The notes under the pieces were generated by a model. That model did not search any database, had not been told where the DNA came from, and saw nothing but the letters and a program-made list of their open reading frames with translations. Positions 1 through 9,930 of a DNA stretch of 64,000 nucleotides are shown piece after piece. Each line of letters opens with the position of its first letter. Within the stretch, counting starts at the first letter, position 1. The translations under genes were made by a program, and so were the position numbers. Source of the stretch: Isoetes taiwanensis (Eukaryota; Streptophyta; Lycopodiopsida; Isoetales; Isoetaceae); NCBI GenBank assembly GCA_021234155.1, contig JAJEKV010000061.1:1945950-2009949 (forward strand), written 5' to 3'.

Positions 1-28
1 TATCCTATAACATTATAATATAGGATGG

Positions 29-1740
29 TTGAAGCTAAATTTATCAACATGGAAGTGTTTTGGAGTTATTATTACAAGTGATGGGTGGTCCGATATAAAA
101 AAGCGACCATTAATCAACTTCATGGCATCCTCAATTCACGTTAATGGTTTCTATATTACAATTCTTTTGAACTGTATATTTAATTTGCAGATTTCAATAT
201 TTATTTGTGTTTAAGATCACTTATTTCGTTCATTGCATTTTCAATTCAAGGTACGGTCTTCTTAAGATCAGTAGATGCAAGTGGTCATACGAAGGATGGA
301 GAGCTCTTGTTTAAGCCTTTTACACAAGATATGATTGCCATTGCCTTGATCTTTTATTTGAAGGCATTGGGAAATTGGATTGGGTATCATCACTAGAAAA
401 GAAAGCAGTCTTGCATTGTTTTGTAGGTATTGCAAGTGAGCCCTTCTCAAACCCTACGCTACATGATTTGCTTACATGTATATCACTTTTCATCAACTAA
501 GAAATGAATATGTGGAGCAAGGGCTTATTCTATGGTCATCGATCCTAGATGCGCAAGTTGGAAGCACTCTACTTCACCTAAAAGGTACTATCATCTTATG
601 TATTTAGTTTGAACATTATTCGTTTTATCATTTCCATGCTTATGTATCTATTTTTTTGTAATCCAATTTATTAGGTGTATGGATGTATGAGCTTGTGTGT
701 AGTGGAAGCTTTTTCAAGGAGGCAAGAAATATCCTTACCCTTCTAAGTCCGTTATTAATCTTGTTGAAAGCTCGTGATGGAGAAGGTGCAATGATGGGGC
801 TGACTTACGAGATCATGGGTTCTATGGTAAAGTCTTTAGATGGTTCTCAATGTTGCATTCTCCACTTCATTCCGTTGCTTTTTTGCTTCATCCATTGTAT
901 GTATCTTCTAATCAACTTGAGTCCAATCAAGTGATAGATGATTGATATATCTTGCTAGATACACAAAGAATGACATGAACATGTAAAAATATTTAACGGA
1001 GGAATATCAGCAGTTTGTAACATGTACTATTCTCTCACCCTTTTTGTGCATACTATTTTTCCTCTTTCAACAATAAGTAAATATGTTTGTATGCAGGTCT
1101 AGCGGGTCAGAAAGGCAATATCACACCTTTCGCACATGAACAAGATGAGAAGGAGAGGCCAATTACTTGGTGGGAGAGTTATGGAACACAATTTTCAGAT
1201 CTAAAGATTATGGCCTTAAGGGTTTTAAGCCAAGGTTCTCCATGTGAGCGCAATTGGAGCTCATTTTTATCAATTCATAGAATGTCTTTTGTCAAGAACT
1301 TGGATAAGCTAGCTTACATCCAAACTAGCCTTCAGTTACTTGAAAAAGGTAGGAGATAGGAATGGGACTTATCTTGAGCATGATCCAAAGAAAATTGTGT
1401 TTGAAGAATGTTAGTTGTTCAAGCTGAATTGGAATGGATTCAAGTTGAAAGGATGGTCTTTTGCCCCCCACAAGTGCATCAACACCCACGTTCTCATCGT
1501 CGTCGCCAAAGGGTGCATGCTTTGAATCATGAGGAGACCATGGAATTGGACGAGGAGAAGGATGATGAGGATACGGATGAAGGGGATGAGGACATTGAAT
1601 TAAGCGATGGAGAAGATTTAGGAGTGAGGAATCGGATGTTGAAAATGAAGATGAAGATGAAGATGAAGATGAAGATGAAGATGAAGATGAAGATGAAGAT
1701 GAAGATGCCTACGAAGATGAAGATTAGAATCATGTATTAA
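29..1740 (+). pseudogene. hAT-family transposase, degenerate (DUF659 plus C-terminal dimerisation domain)
   Basis: Remains of a cut-and-paste hAT transposase. Position 29 onward encodes SDGWSDIKKRPLINFMASS, the conserved start of DUF659. The block continues near 250 with GTVFLRSVDAS in another frame. Around 740-840 PLLILLKARDGEGAMMG matches the region before the C-terminal domain. From 1087 the dimerisation domain is clear: WWESYG, SQGSPCERNWSSF and IHRMSFVKNLDKLAYI. An acidic tail (EEKDDEDTDEGDEDIE) follows from about 1543. The blocks lie in different frames separated by stops. Some gaps could be introns, but I cannot build one intact reading frame, so I call a pseudogene. The N-terminal BED zinc finger would lie left of the window. 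I did not find terminal inverted repeats or a target duplication. Confidence 0.8.
1641..1707 (+). repeat. GATGAA hexanucleotide microsatellite in the hAT acidic tail
   Basis: About eleven near-perfect copies of a GAAGAT hexamer. In the original transposase frame this would code for an Asp/Glu run. In the frame now open it reads Lys-Met repeats, so the repeat has expanded or slipped out of frame. Long ORFs called on either strand here are products of the repeat. Confidence 0.9.
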
Positions 1741-2800
1741 ATCTGATGCTATATTGGGTTTGATGATATTGTTATGCTACTGTTTAGTTTCCTTATGTAT
1801 ATTTCCTCAAAAGACAATGTACTTCGCTTTATTTAAAAGTTTAATAACATAAATCCATTGATTTGAAGTTATTTGAAAGTGTAATCTTGTCCATGTTAAC
1901 TATTTATTTAGAAATAAAGATGTATTTCATGTTGTTTATACATTATCTGCGGGAATAAAAGAGCTTGAATTTTGGCAAAATAGGTCGGCAAAAAATTCCC
2001 ATCTAGGTCCGCTTTCTCCCAGCTAGCTCAGCAGGTCAGCTAGGTCGGTGGGTCAGCCCAACTATGCCCTCTACCAAAGGCAAATTCGGTGCACCTATAT
2101 TTCGATAGCTTTCGTTCCAGTCATAGTGAGAGTATGTTGTCTATTTCTTGCTTGGAGATTTCTTATCTTTTTCTCATGGATCTTCACTGCTGCAAAATCG
2201 CCCATATAACATTGAGTCTGCATATCGAGAATCGAAAACAAACAGAGTAGATTTGTACAAATAGAATAGAGTAGAACTAAGATCAAACCTAGAGATCGAG
2301 CGAAAGAGAAGAAGAATACAGAGTTCAATCAAGCTACGCAACATGCAGAAGAGTATAAAAATAGGGGCAATTTAAAAAATACAAGGGCATTTTGACAAAT
2401 ATGGGAAAATGTAGGGGCATTTTTTAAATTTTCTCTCTTTTTATCCCAGATGCATTTCTCGGATGCAATTTGATATGCCATGAAGATGCTTCTCTTGCAC
2501 AGTCAATTGCCAATGAGAAGATGGGGCAAAGGGGGAGCAAGCATGAGGAATCTAAAGCTTAGACATAGTTATCACAACAACTCATTATTGACCCCAAAAA
2601 CCTATCTAGTTCCTCTTATCAACAAGGAAAATGAATTTGGTGCTGCCATGTGGCAGTCCCCTCACTCTGGAATGGAAAAGGAGGCTGCGATTCTGCTCAT
2701 CCGGTGCAAATCAGGAGCAGTTGGTGAAGATCCGGTGAAAAGTAGGAGCAATCGGTGAAGCTCCCATCTTGCTGCTTGTTATATGGAATGGAAAGGGGGA
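1741..2800. other. No gene recognised
   Basis: AT-rich sequence after the hAT remnant. Near 1981-2060 there are several short AGGTCGG/AGCTAGGTC direct repeats. A 92-codon plus-strand ORF at 2480-2758 has no domain I recognise and no support beyond being open. Confidence 0.5.
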
Positions 2801-2881
2801 AGGCATTCTTGCCAGCCCCATGACCTGCAGTCATTGAGGTGCGACCGGATTCTGCAGGTCAGGGGGCTGGCAAGAATGCCT
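2801..2881. repeat. Near-perfect hairpin, 30-bp arms
   Basis: Left arm 2801-2830 and right arm 2852-2881 are reverse complements at 29 of 30 positions, with a 21-nt loop. Both arms contain GGCATTCTTGCCAGCCCC or its complement. Arm length and loop size would suit a young miRNA-like or other small-RNA hairpin, or a tiny foldback element. No known mature miRNA sequence is recognised in the arms. Confidence 0.8.
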
Positions 2882-3030
2882 GACCCCCTTCTATTGCACT
2901 ACATCAAGGTAAGCTTGACCTGATTCTGCAGGTTTCGGTGAGGCGATTTGTCATTCTGCAAAAGAATGAATCAAGAAAATAACAGAAGACTCATCCACTT
3001 ACCTTGACATAATGTGGAAGAGCAAGAAGG

Positions 3031-3151
3031 AGATCATTCTTGGCCTGGAAGGGGATCTGGCTACCGTCAACGGGCGCTCCTGGCTGCTGGCCAAGAATGA
3101 TCGACTTCTTGATCGATTCCTGTCAGGCCAAGAATGATCGACTTCTTGATC
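3031..3151. repeat. Compound repeat: tandem 26-bp copies plus an inverted copy
   Basis: A 26-bp sequence beginning GGCCAAGAATGATCGACTTC occurs exactly twice, at 3089-3114 and 3126-3151, 37 bp apart. An inverted partial copy (AGATCATTCTTGGCC) lies at 3031-3045. The region can fold into alternative hairpins. Confidence 0.75.
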
Positions 3152-3272
3152 TTCCACTACGACAAGGAAAAAAAAATGATGCAGCAACTGGATACAGCAG
3201 GTTGAATACAAGAACTAAGAGCATGTATTTATTCTTGCTCAGAATGATCATCACACGGCAGTCTCTGATTGG

Positions 3273-3478
3273 TGTGAAGTTTAGGAATGAACAGAGATAA
3301 CTACAATGCAGATATATATTTGAATAGAGAAAATTGGATAAGAACAAGCTTCCCTCCGTAGCTTATATGTATAACAGACACGACTCTTCTGAACTCATGC
3401 GACTCTCTAGATTGGACTGCCACGTCATATGATGATGTGGCTATGGATGATGAGGTGGAGGTTGAGCATATATCAACA
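3273..3478 (-). repeat. 3' LTR of the TRIM-like element
   Basis: 206 bp, same length and ends as the copy at 4090-4295. It is preceded on the minus strand by the polypurine tract at 3479-3487 and flanked on its outer side by ATTGG at 3268-3272. Confidence 0.93.
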
Positions 3479-3487
3479 CCCTCCCTC
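3479..3487 (-). other. Polypurine tract
   Basis: The minus strand reads GAGGGAGGG directly before the 3' LTR. This is the expected position and composition for the plus-strand DNA priming site of an LTR retroelement. Confidence 0.85.
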
Positions 3488-3501
3488 AAGCTAGAGCTAC
3501 A

Positions 3502-4164
3502 TCATCCATAGTCGTCATGTCCAGTCTCATGAGTGAGCCCTCTTTGGGTCCTTCGACATCCCCTCATTTTCTTCTGAATATTATTCTCGTTCTTCAAATT
3601 TGGAACAATGGCCTTCATCTTGGATTGCATTCCCAGGAAAGATATAGTTGGCACTTTGTTTATGCAAACTTTTGGAGCTACCGGCTGCTCTCTATCAGCT
3701 ATGTTTATGGTTGCCATAAGCAATAATTTAGGGCTAATATGTTGTACAATAATTTCAAGCATCATAGCATCATCTGCAAAATCATGTAAAAGATCATAAA
3801 CATTTCCTTGTTGCTTCCTTTGTGTTGTATGAGTCAATTTCTCCATTCCAAAAGCTTCATCTCTCTTCGCATTCTTCTCACGCTCATGGAACTGATCTTG
3901 ACATGTTAATGCAGCCTGATTAGCATTTTCTAGACTGCTCACATATAGATTTCCCTCCCTTGAGCAGTTGCTAGAATTGGAAGTCCCCTCTTCTTTCTTA
4001 ATTTCATAAAATTTGGAGGAGGCTCTCCTACTTCCTCCTTCATAGCTACGTCCCAGGATCAGATTAGGAGCACGCAGGCTCTGATACCATGTGAAGTTTA
4101 GGAATGAACAGAGATAACTACAATGCAGATATATATTTGAATAGAGAAAATTGGATAGGAACAC
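3502..4164 (-). CDS. Internal ORF of the TRIM-like element, function unknown
   Basis: A 220-codon open frame starting inside the 5' LTR, crossing the PBS and spanning most of the internal region. The part after the LTR is hydrophilic (EIKKEEGTSNSSNC, HEREKNAKRDEAFG) and has no zinc knuckle, protease or polymerase motif. It could be a relic of gag or a captured sequence. Starting in the LTR makes the first 25 or so codons doubtful as protein. An open frame this long in such a small element is worth noting, but there is no evidence it is translated. Confidence 0.4.
   Translation of the reverse strand: MFLSNFLYSNIYLHCSYLCSFLNFTWYQSLRAPNLILGRSYEGGSRRASSKFYEIKKEEGTSNSSNCSREGNLYVSSLENANQAALTCQDQFHEREKNAKRDEAFGMEKLTHTTQRKQQGNVYDLLHDFADDAMMLEIIVQHISPKLLLMATINIADREQPVAPKVCINKVPTISFLGMQSKMKAIVPNLKNENNIQKKMRGCRRTQRGLTHETGHDDYG
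4077..4089 (-). other. Primer-binding site, tRNA-iMet type
   Basis: On the minus strand TGGTATCAGAGCC lies directly next to the 5' LTR. This is the standard plant LTR-retrotransposon PBS, complementary to the 3' end of initiator methionine tRNA, and it fixes the element's orientation. Confidence 0.93.
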
Positions 4165-4295
4165 GCTTCCCTCCGTAGCTTATATGTATAACAGACACAA
4201 CTCTTCTAAACTCATGCGACTCTCTAGATTAGACTGCCACATCATATGATGACGTGGCTATGGATGATGAGGTGGAGGTTGACCATATATCAACA
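4090..4295 (-). repeat. 5' LTR of the TRIM-like element
   Basis: 206 bp. On the minus strand it runs TGTTGATATATG to AAACTTCACA. It is immediately followed on the minus strand by the primer-binding site and abuts the target duplication at 4296-4300. Its few differences from the other LTR suggest a fairly recent insertion. Confidence 0.93.
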
Positions 4296-4313
4296 ATTGG
4301 ATGAAAGACAAGA

Positions 4314-5143
4314 ATGCAAATCAAAAATTCCTCAGTTAATTGGGCTGCAATCGGAGGAATAATTTGCATCATGACGATAATAATATGTCTGGCATGTAAA
4401 TTGAGGAAGACCAGTAGCTCATTTTCAGATGATGAGGACGAAGAGGAAGCCGGAATTATAGACGCCAATCTAAAATCTATGCTCCCCACCCGATTTTCTT
4501 ATGAAGAGATCAAAAAAATCACTGGCAACTTCGCACAGTCAATTGGTGTTGGAGGTTTTGGAGAAGTGTACAAAGGGCAGCTCTTAGATGGCACTGAAGT
4601 TGCGGTGAAGAAACTAGAAAAGATTTAATCTCATCGCAAAGAATTTTACACTAAGATTTCAATCCTTGGACGGAGTCATCACCAAAATCTGGTTCGTTTG
4701 TTGGGTTTCTGTCCCAAAGCTTCGAAGAGCATATTGGTTTATGAATTCATGAAGAATATATTGGTCGTTTTGAGATTTTGAGTGGGCGGAAGAGCAGAGA
4801 ATGCCTAACTGATTTTTTGAACTACCATTCGTTCAAAGGGAATGACAAAAGTAGGCTTGACAAACTTCTGGATCCTGCCATTGTTGGTTTTGTTGAAACT
4901 GAGGTGAATCCAGTTGTGAGAATTGCTTCTCTGTGCATTCAAGATCATCCATCTTCAAGGCCAAGTATGAGCAGTGTGGTGCAGATGTTGGAAGGAGTAG
5001 TTCCAGTTCTTGATCCTTGCACTTTGAGAAGCTCCATGAGCATTGGATCTCGAACTGAGTTTATGGCACAAATGGGTTATGGCAATTCTTCTTTGTCCTC
5101 TGCACCATATGCCTCTCAATCCTCCTCTTCGTTTTTTGTTTAA
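4314..5143 (+). pseudogene. Receptor-like protein kinase, G-type lectin/SD2-5-like, broken
   Basis: The first part encodes a hydrophobic membrane segment (WAAIGGIICIMTIIICLAC), a basic/acidic juxtamembrane stretch, PTRFSYEEIKKITGNF and the glycine loop GVGGFGEVYKG with the ATP-binding lysine in EVAVKKLE. A TAA stop at 4626-4628 interrupts the frame. It then continues in frame as FYTKISILG, NLVRLLGFC and ILVYEFMKN. The catalytic loop (HRD), DFG and APE regions are missing. Sequence resumes in another frame from about 4770 with EILSGRK, LDKLLDPAIVG and ASLCIQDHPSSRPSMSSVVQ, the kinase C-lobe end. An in-frame stop plus a deletion of roughly 120 codons make it non-functional. The extracellular part is not recognisable upstream. 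The TRIM-like element ends 18 bp before this segment. Confidence 0.9.
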
Positions 5144-5660
5144 AATTTTGTATTTCAGTAGTCAGACTTTGCCTCCATGTCCAGAACGTTGTATAAAGTT
5201 GTCCTTGCCGCCATTTCTAGAATTTAGTATTTGACTAGTCACACATCACACACACTTGCCGCCATTTCTATAAGCTAATTGGAAGTAAAAGGTTTAGGGG
5301 TAATTGCAGACCACGTGTTATTTTAGCTTTAAGGATTAATATTTTATGATAATGACGAACACGCACGTTGCATTTGTTATATTCAGTAAAGTAATGCATG
5401 GTTGGGGGAAATTATTGGATATTCTGCTGTAAATTATATCATTGAATTTTATCTCCGCTGACTATTAAAATTTCAGAAAATTTGAGTTGATCTCCACTGA
5501 AAATTTGAGTTAATCTCATTGAAAAAATCAGTTATTAACAAAATACACTGAATTTATAAACCGAATTTACATTACAATTATCAACACTGTATCAACATTT
5601 TTTGTATCATGAGATATCATGGTATTTCAATGTCATCAGCAAAAAAAACTTCATTTATTT
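5144..5660. other. No gene recognised
   Basis: AT-rich sequence between the 3' end of the dead kinase and the 3' end of the minus-strand recombinase-like gene. I see no feature beyond short local repeats (TTGAGTT, GCCGCCATTTCTA twice near 5210 and 5257). Confidence 0.5.
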
Positions 5661-7413
5661 TCACTGATTAATTGACTGCCTACTGCTATTCATAGCTGAC
5701 GTGATGGCAGTAGCTAATTCACCTACATCCAACCCAACGTTCAACGTGCAATTGGTGAAGCTTCCTTGGTTATTGATGATAGGTGCCATGAATTTTCCAA
5801 TGGCCCTTGCACTATCAGGATGTAATTTGCTCAATTCATGGTAGAACTGGTCATCATAGTCATTGTCACAAATTTCAAGAGCCTTTCCACTATCTGTAGT
5901 TGTCTCAGAAGAATGAACATTAACTGTGCTAACAGAACGTTGACCCATGCAAACAATAGGAGCAGAACTCTGAACAATAGGACTTTTAACAGAATTTTCC
6001 TTACCAAAGTTCAATTCAGATGCTCGAGCAGAATGTTCTGTAATAGGCAGATTAACCGAATTTAATCAAGGCTAGTTCTTGAGCATTTCATGATATCTTT
6101 GTTATTGGCAACGTGATTTGAAAGAAAATCACTAAATTAGAAACTAAAACATAATACAACGTATGCAAATGAGAAACCATACTAGCAATCCTTTGCTTGA
6201 GCAAAATCCAATTCTGATGCTCGGATCACGTTAGAAGAATGCCCTTTCATAGCCAAATTAACAGCAGTATTGTGAAGGTTATTTGAACCTTCTGCAACAT
6301 CTTTGTTCTTTGCAAGTTGCTCTGGAAATAAATATAAAAATTAAATCATAGAAGATGCAAGCAACAAATTAAAAATTAGAAACATACCAGCAAGCGCATC
6401 TTTGTACGAAGTAGTCCTGCTTGGTTTTGAGATGATATCCATGCATGCATTCACTTTACACTCTTGAACAGATCATATCTATAACAAGAAAAGAAGTCAA
6501 TTCAAAGAAAAAAAAATGTAACAAAATAAAAGCTTACTTCTCATATGCTTGCAAACTCCGATGCCCTATTATTCTCATTCCAGCGTATGATGGTGCATCT
6601 GCTGCAATAAGTCGAGTTACTAAAGATACCCGCCCACTTTTATTACAGATTTCTATTTGTGGGCTAACAATAGTAGCCATAACTTTCAACCACTTTCCTA
6701 GCGAATTGATTCCTACTGGAGTAACAGCATACCAAACCTAATGATCAAAGACAAAAAAAGAAATAAAATTCAGATATTTCATATTACAAAATGTAATAAA
6801 CACAAAAATACAAAACTTACATTAGTTCTGGACTTTAGAATCGGTTGTAGAAATAAACTATGTGGCTTGGAATCTCTTTCCTTAGCAGGTAGGTGTCTAA
6901 AATATTGTTTACAAGTCAACACAAAATCTCTTTCGTAAGTCCAAATTGGCTGTCGAAAATGGCTGTCATCAAACTTTCTCGCAGTTAGATTGTTATTCTT
7001 ACTAATTCGCTCGCCATATTTAACCATCTCACCACCATCATTTGCTTCAAATGTCAAATCACAATCTTGAACCGCACGTAGCTCCTTCACTGCCCTTATA
7101 CCAAACCTAGTCAACATATAGTAAACAAGTCTTTTTATGCATCATGTTGGATGAGTAATCTGATGATCTATATCATCCAAGGTATCTTTTTCTACATTGA
7201 AACTAATTACAGGAGCCTTCTTTTTAGGCCTTTGATAATTTCCACTTTTCCTTGTCCTTTTTCACAACAGCAACAAATGCTTCACGACTTTGAAAAAATA
7301 CGGGATTAGTTATGATATCAAATGGGGGCTCAGAATTCCAGTTATCCCAATCCTCTTTTCTTGTTCCCTTTGTACAATCCGTCCTATACCTCGATATATT
7401 GAATTAAGCCTAT
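5661..7413 (-). pseudogene. Crypton-like tyrosine recombinase (DUF3504/KIAA1958-like), spliced and degenerate
   Basis: Reading the minus strand from about 7413: an N-terminal block (WDNWNSEPPFDIITNPVFFQ), then KKKAPVISFNVEKDTLDDID. From 7137 comes YMLTRFGIRAVKELRAVQDC, matching box I of tyrosine recombinases with its arginine in GIR. Further on are LPAKERDSKPHSLFLQP and WYAVTPVGINSLGKWLKVMA. Next is NKSGRVS, where box II normally has NHSGR, and IIGHRSLQAYEKYD, the box II Gly-His and catalytic Tyr. The tyrosine exon joins the next across a plausible intron (donor near 6541, acceptor near 6470). The C-terminal part has a duplicated VNLxxxxHSxxxRASELxF block and ends with GSFTNCTLNV, like KIAA1958-type tails. 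Several in-frame stops and frameshifts, plus box II His to Lys, suggest it is inactive. It could be a domesticated relic or a Crypton. Confidence 0.72.
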
Positions 7414-9597
7414 AACAACGAAAATATTTAAATTCTATAGTGTGAAGGTTTTGTAATCTAATCAAAACATGTCAATAAGCAGGAACAATGCATTTAGAAC
7501 ACCTCTTCATAATACATATTCCATAGACTGTATGTACATGTACAAAAAACCAAGGCAAGCTATAAGCCAATAGATGTAGCCTCGTTCAGATAGTTTCTTA
7601 ACTATGAAGCAACATAGAAGAAAATGTGCCCACCACTTGCACATTTAGATAACTTGCTCATAATTCAAACTGTATGTACGGAAATCAAAGGCGCCTATCC
7701 TCACTCACCGGGCTTATCTTTCCCCCCCCCATGGAATAATTTAAGGGCTAAACTTAGCTATTTGGCGATTTTTTAGCACATTTTAAAAAAAAATTGGCTA
7801 AAGTAAATGGAAAAAATTGGGAAAAAAATAATAATTTTAGCTTAACTTTTTTCGGGACTGCACCAACCCTAGAGCTCTTTAGCCAAACGCTAGAAAATAA
7901 GAGCGTGAAATTTTGTAGTGTTTAGCTAAACCATAGAAACTTTTAGAATGAATTTCGGGCTAGTTTAGCTAACATCATTCTAGTTTATATAAAATATATG
8001 ACTAGTAGTTTCGTTTCTAGCATTATGAATTGATTTGAGTCCTAGACTTTACTAGTTAGCATTATTTTAGAATGTTTTCACAAAGAAAATGACTAAAATA
8101 AGTGGAATATATTGAAAAAAAAAGTATAGTAATTTGGTTTAATATTTTCTGTTGGCCACACGATAGAAATTTTTGGGATGATGTTTGGGTTAGTTTAGCT
8201 AAACGCTAGAAAGTATGAGAGGAAAAATGTATAGAGTTTAGCTAAACCACAGAAAGTTTTGGGATTAATATCGAGCAAGTTTAGCTAAAGTCATTCTGGC
8301 TAATAAAAAATATGCGATTAGTAATTTATTCCCTGCCCCCCCCTCCCCCCCAAAAAAAAAAAAAGAAATGCCCTGTGGAGAGCATTAGCATATAGCATAG
8401 CCCAGCGCTCCTCTGTTGTCTGCCATGGAAAAGCATGAAATGGCGTGCACGAGCAAGGATGTTCTGATACAATACAATTCTTTATTTTCCTATGCCTCTG
8501 CTTCTTTTTTCTGTCTTCTCATGTCTCATGCAAAACTGTCAGTGTCTAATCAAGATGTAGCAACTGAGATACTCTTAAATGGGCGTCCTTCTTCATATAA
8601 GCAATGTAAGAATCAGTCAGTCTTATACATTATAACTGTAATGTAACCATTGAAAATATACTTTAATACATGAAAAGGCAAGAAAATGACAAAAACAGAC
8701 GAACGGATCAGCTGGAGCATAAAACTGAAGAATCTTGAAAGCGATATACATCTGAAATAGTAGGATCGAACTTTTCTAAAGGAGGATCAGATTTGTCTAG
8801 AGAAGCGGTAGAATCAGAGAATCCGCAGGGAAGCATACATGAACCAGGAGCAAGAATTCCAATTCCAATTGCTTTATTGTTCAATGCAGGTATAGAGATG
8901 GATATGCTTGGAGGAATAGCAGTGCTGGGGCTATAGGGATTCATGCTCAAAACTAACGGTGTTGATGATGCCTCGCTTCACCAAATCTGCAAACCATGTG
9001 CAGATCGGGCTCCACACCTCCACGCGGCTGGACGAAGTGAGAAGGGGCCTACTTTTGTCACCTAAGTTCTAGGTCGTTAACAAATGTAGGGCTAAACAAC
9101 AGCATCATAACCATTGGAAAGAAAACATATAGCCACGGCCTTTTTTAGAATTCCAAAGTTAAAACAGTGAACCAGAAACAATTGCAGAATTGCAATCAAT
9201 TAATGTTCATTATATTTTACATTTCCATTGTAGAATATTAATATATCCCATGGTCATGAAATGTGGTCAATTTATATATACATCTAAACCCAAAGGCCGT
9301 AATATTGGTGTCGTGGTACGTCAATATATTATTGATTAGGTGGAGAGATTTATTAAATGCAGCCGGCTCGTCATTTGAATGGTGATATATGAGGTCTCGA
9401 CTCATAAATACTCAAAATCCCTCGAGAGCTAGTGCTTGATCAAGTATACAACAATTGCAAATAATAAATCTAGTTGTCTGAAATTTAAGACAATAATTTT
9501 GTGTCTTCCATAACTAGTGTTGCCACATTATAATGCGCTTTGCTCCAGCTTCTTGACACGTTTCGTATTGCTGATTGTTCACGATTTTGAGTTCATC
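7414..9597. other. AT-rich, no gene recognised
   Basis: Low-complexity tracts include a C run at 7727-7734 and C- then A-rich runs at 8335-8365. Two open frames (8416-8646 plus and 8708-8950 minus) show no family resemblance. A diverged direct repeat (7878-8335) is listed separately. Confidence 0.5.
7878..8335. repeat. Diverged direct repeat, period about 316 bp
   Basis: The stretch from 7878 (TTTAGCCAAACGCTAGAAA) to about 8020 recurs diverged from 8194 (TTTAGCTAAACGCTAGAAA) to about 8335. Both copies contain several TTTAGCTAAA-type palindromic words. Possibly an old tandem duplication within a transposon. Confidence 0.6.
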
Positions 9598-9930
9598 CTA
9601 TGTCCTAACAGGTTGAATGCTTATATATAATTGGTTATGTAACCTCTTTCTCAATGTTTTTGGCAATCTTTTTCGTTCTTGTTCTAGATAATTGCCATGC
9701 TCCAGAGTTGTCATTCCATTATTGTATGTATTCAATGTGTACTTTTTGTGGTATTCGATGTATGTAAATGTGTCGATGTGGGGATCTAGAGGTCGTAAAG
9801 AATAGTCATCTAAGAGCGAATTCATATTAGCGGTAGGTGAAATAGGAGGCATTTGATGTACCGATGATTTATCTGTTATATGATAAAGCATTATCCTCCA
9901 AGATGCATCATTTGTAGCAGTTGGCCTCAC
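9598..9930 (-). CDS. Unidentified ORF, possibly transposon-derived
   Basis: 110 codons, including ASWRIMLYHITDKSSVHQMP, LLDDYSLRPLDPHIDTFTY and IEYHKKYTL. The composition is protein-like, with well-spread aromatic and acidic residues, and the downstream part is basic (EQERKRLPKTLRKRL). I do not recognise a family. The layout loosely recalls the spacer between the replication and helicase domains of Helitron proteins, but no Rep or Pif1 motif is visible nearby. Probably a fragment; the start codon is arbitrary. Confidence 0.3.
   Translation of the reverse strand: MRPTATNDASWRIMLYHITDKSSVHQMPPISPTANMNSLLDDYSLRPLDPHIDTFTYIEYHKKYTLNTYNNGMTTLEHGNYLEQERKRLPKTLRKRLHNQLYISIQPVRT

Larger units (their letters stand above)
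3273..4295 (-). mobile_element. TRIM-like miniature LTR retrotransposon, complete
   Basis: A 1,023-bp element flanked by the 5-bp target duplication ATTGG (3268-3272 and 4296-4300). Two 206-bp LTRs at 3273-3478 and 4090-4295 differ at only about a dozen positions. Read on the minus strand each LTR starts TGTTG and ends CACA. A primer-binding site complementary to initiator tRNA-Met abuts the 5' LTR and a purine tract abuts the 3' LTR. The internal region is only 611 bp and has no protease, integrase, reverse transcriptase or RNase H, so the element must be mobilised in trans. Size and layout match terminal-repeat retrotransposons in miniature. Confidence 0.93.

Noticed and set aside
1527-1733. 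Minus-strand ORF of Ile/Phe repeats and plus-strand Met/Lys repeats
   Set aside because: Produced by the GATGAA microsatellite in shifted frames.
2831-2848. Loop sequence TCATTGAGGTGCGACC resembling the start of miR397
   Set aside because: Only the first eight bases agree, and it lies in the loop rather than an arm.
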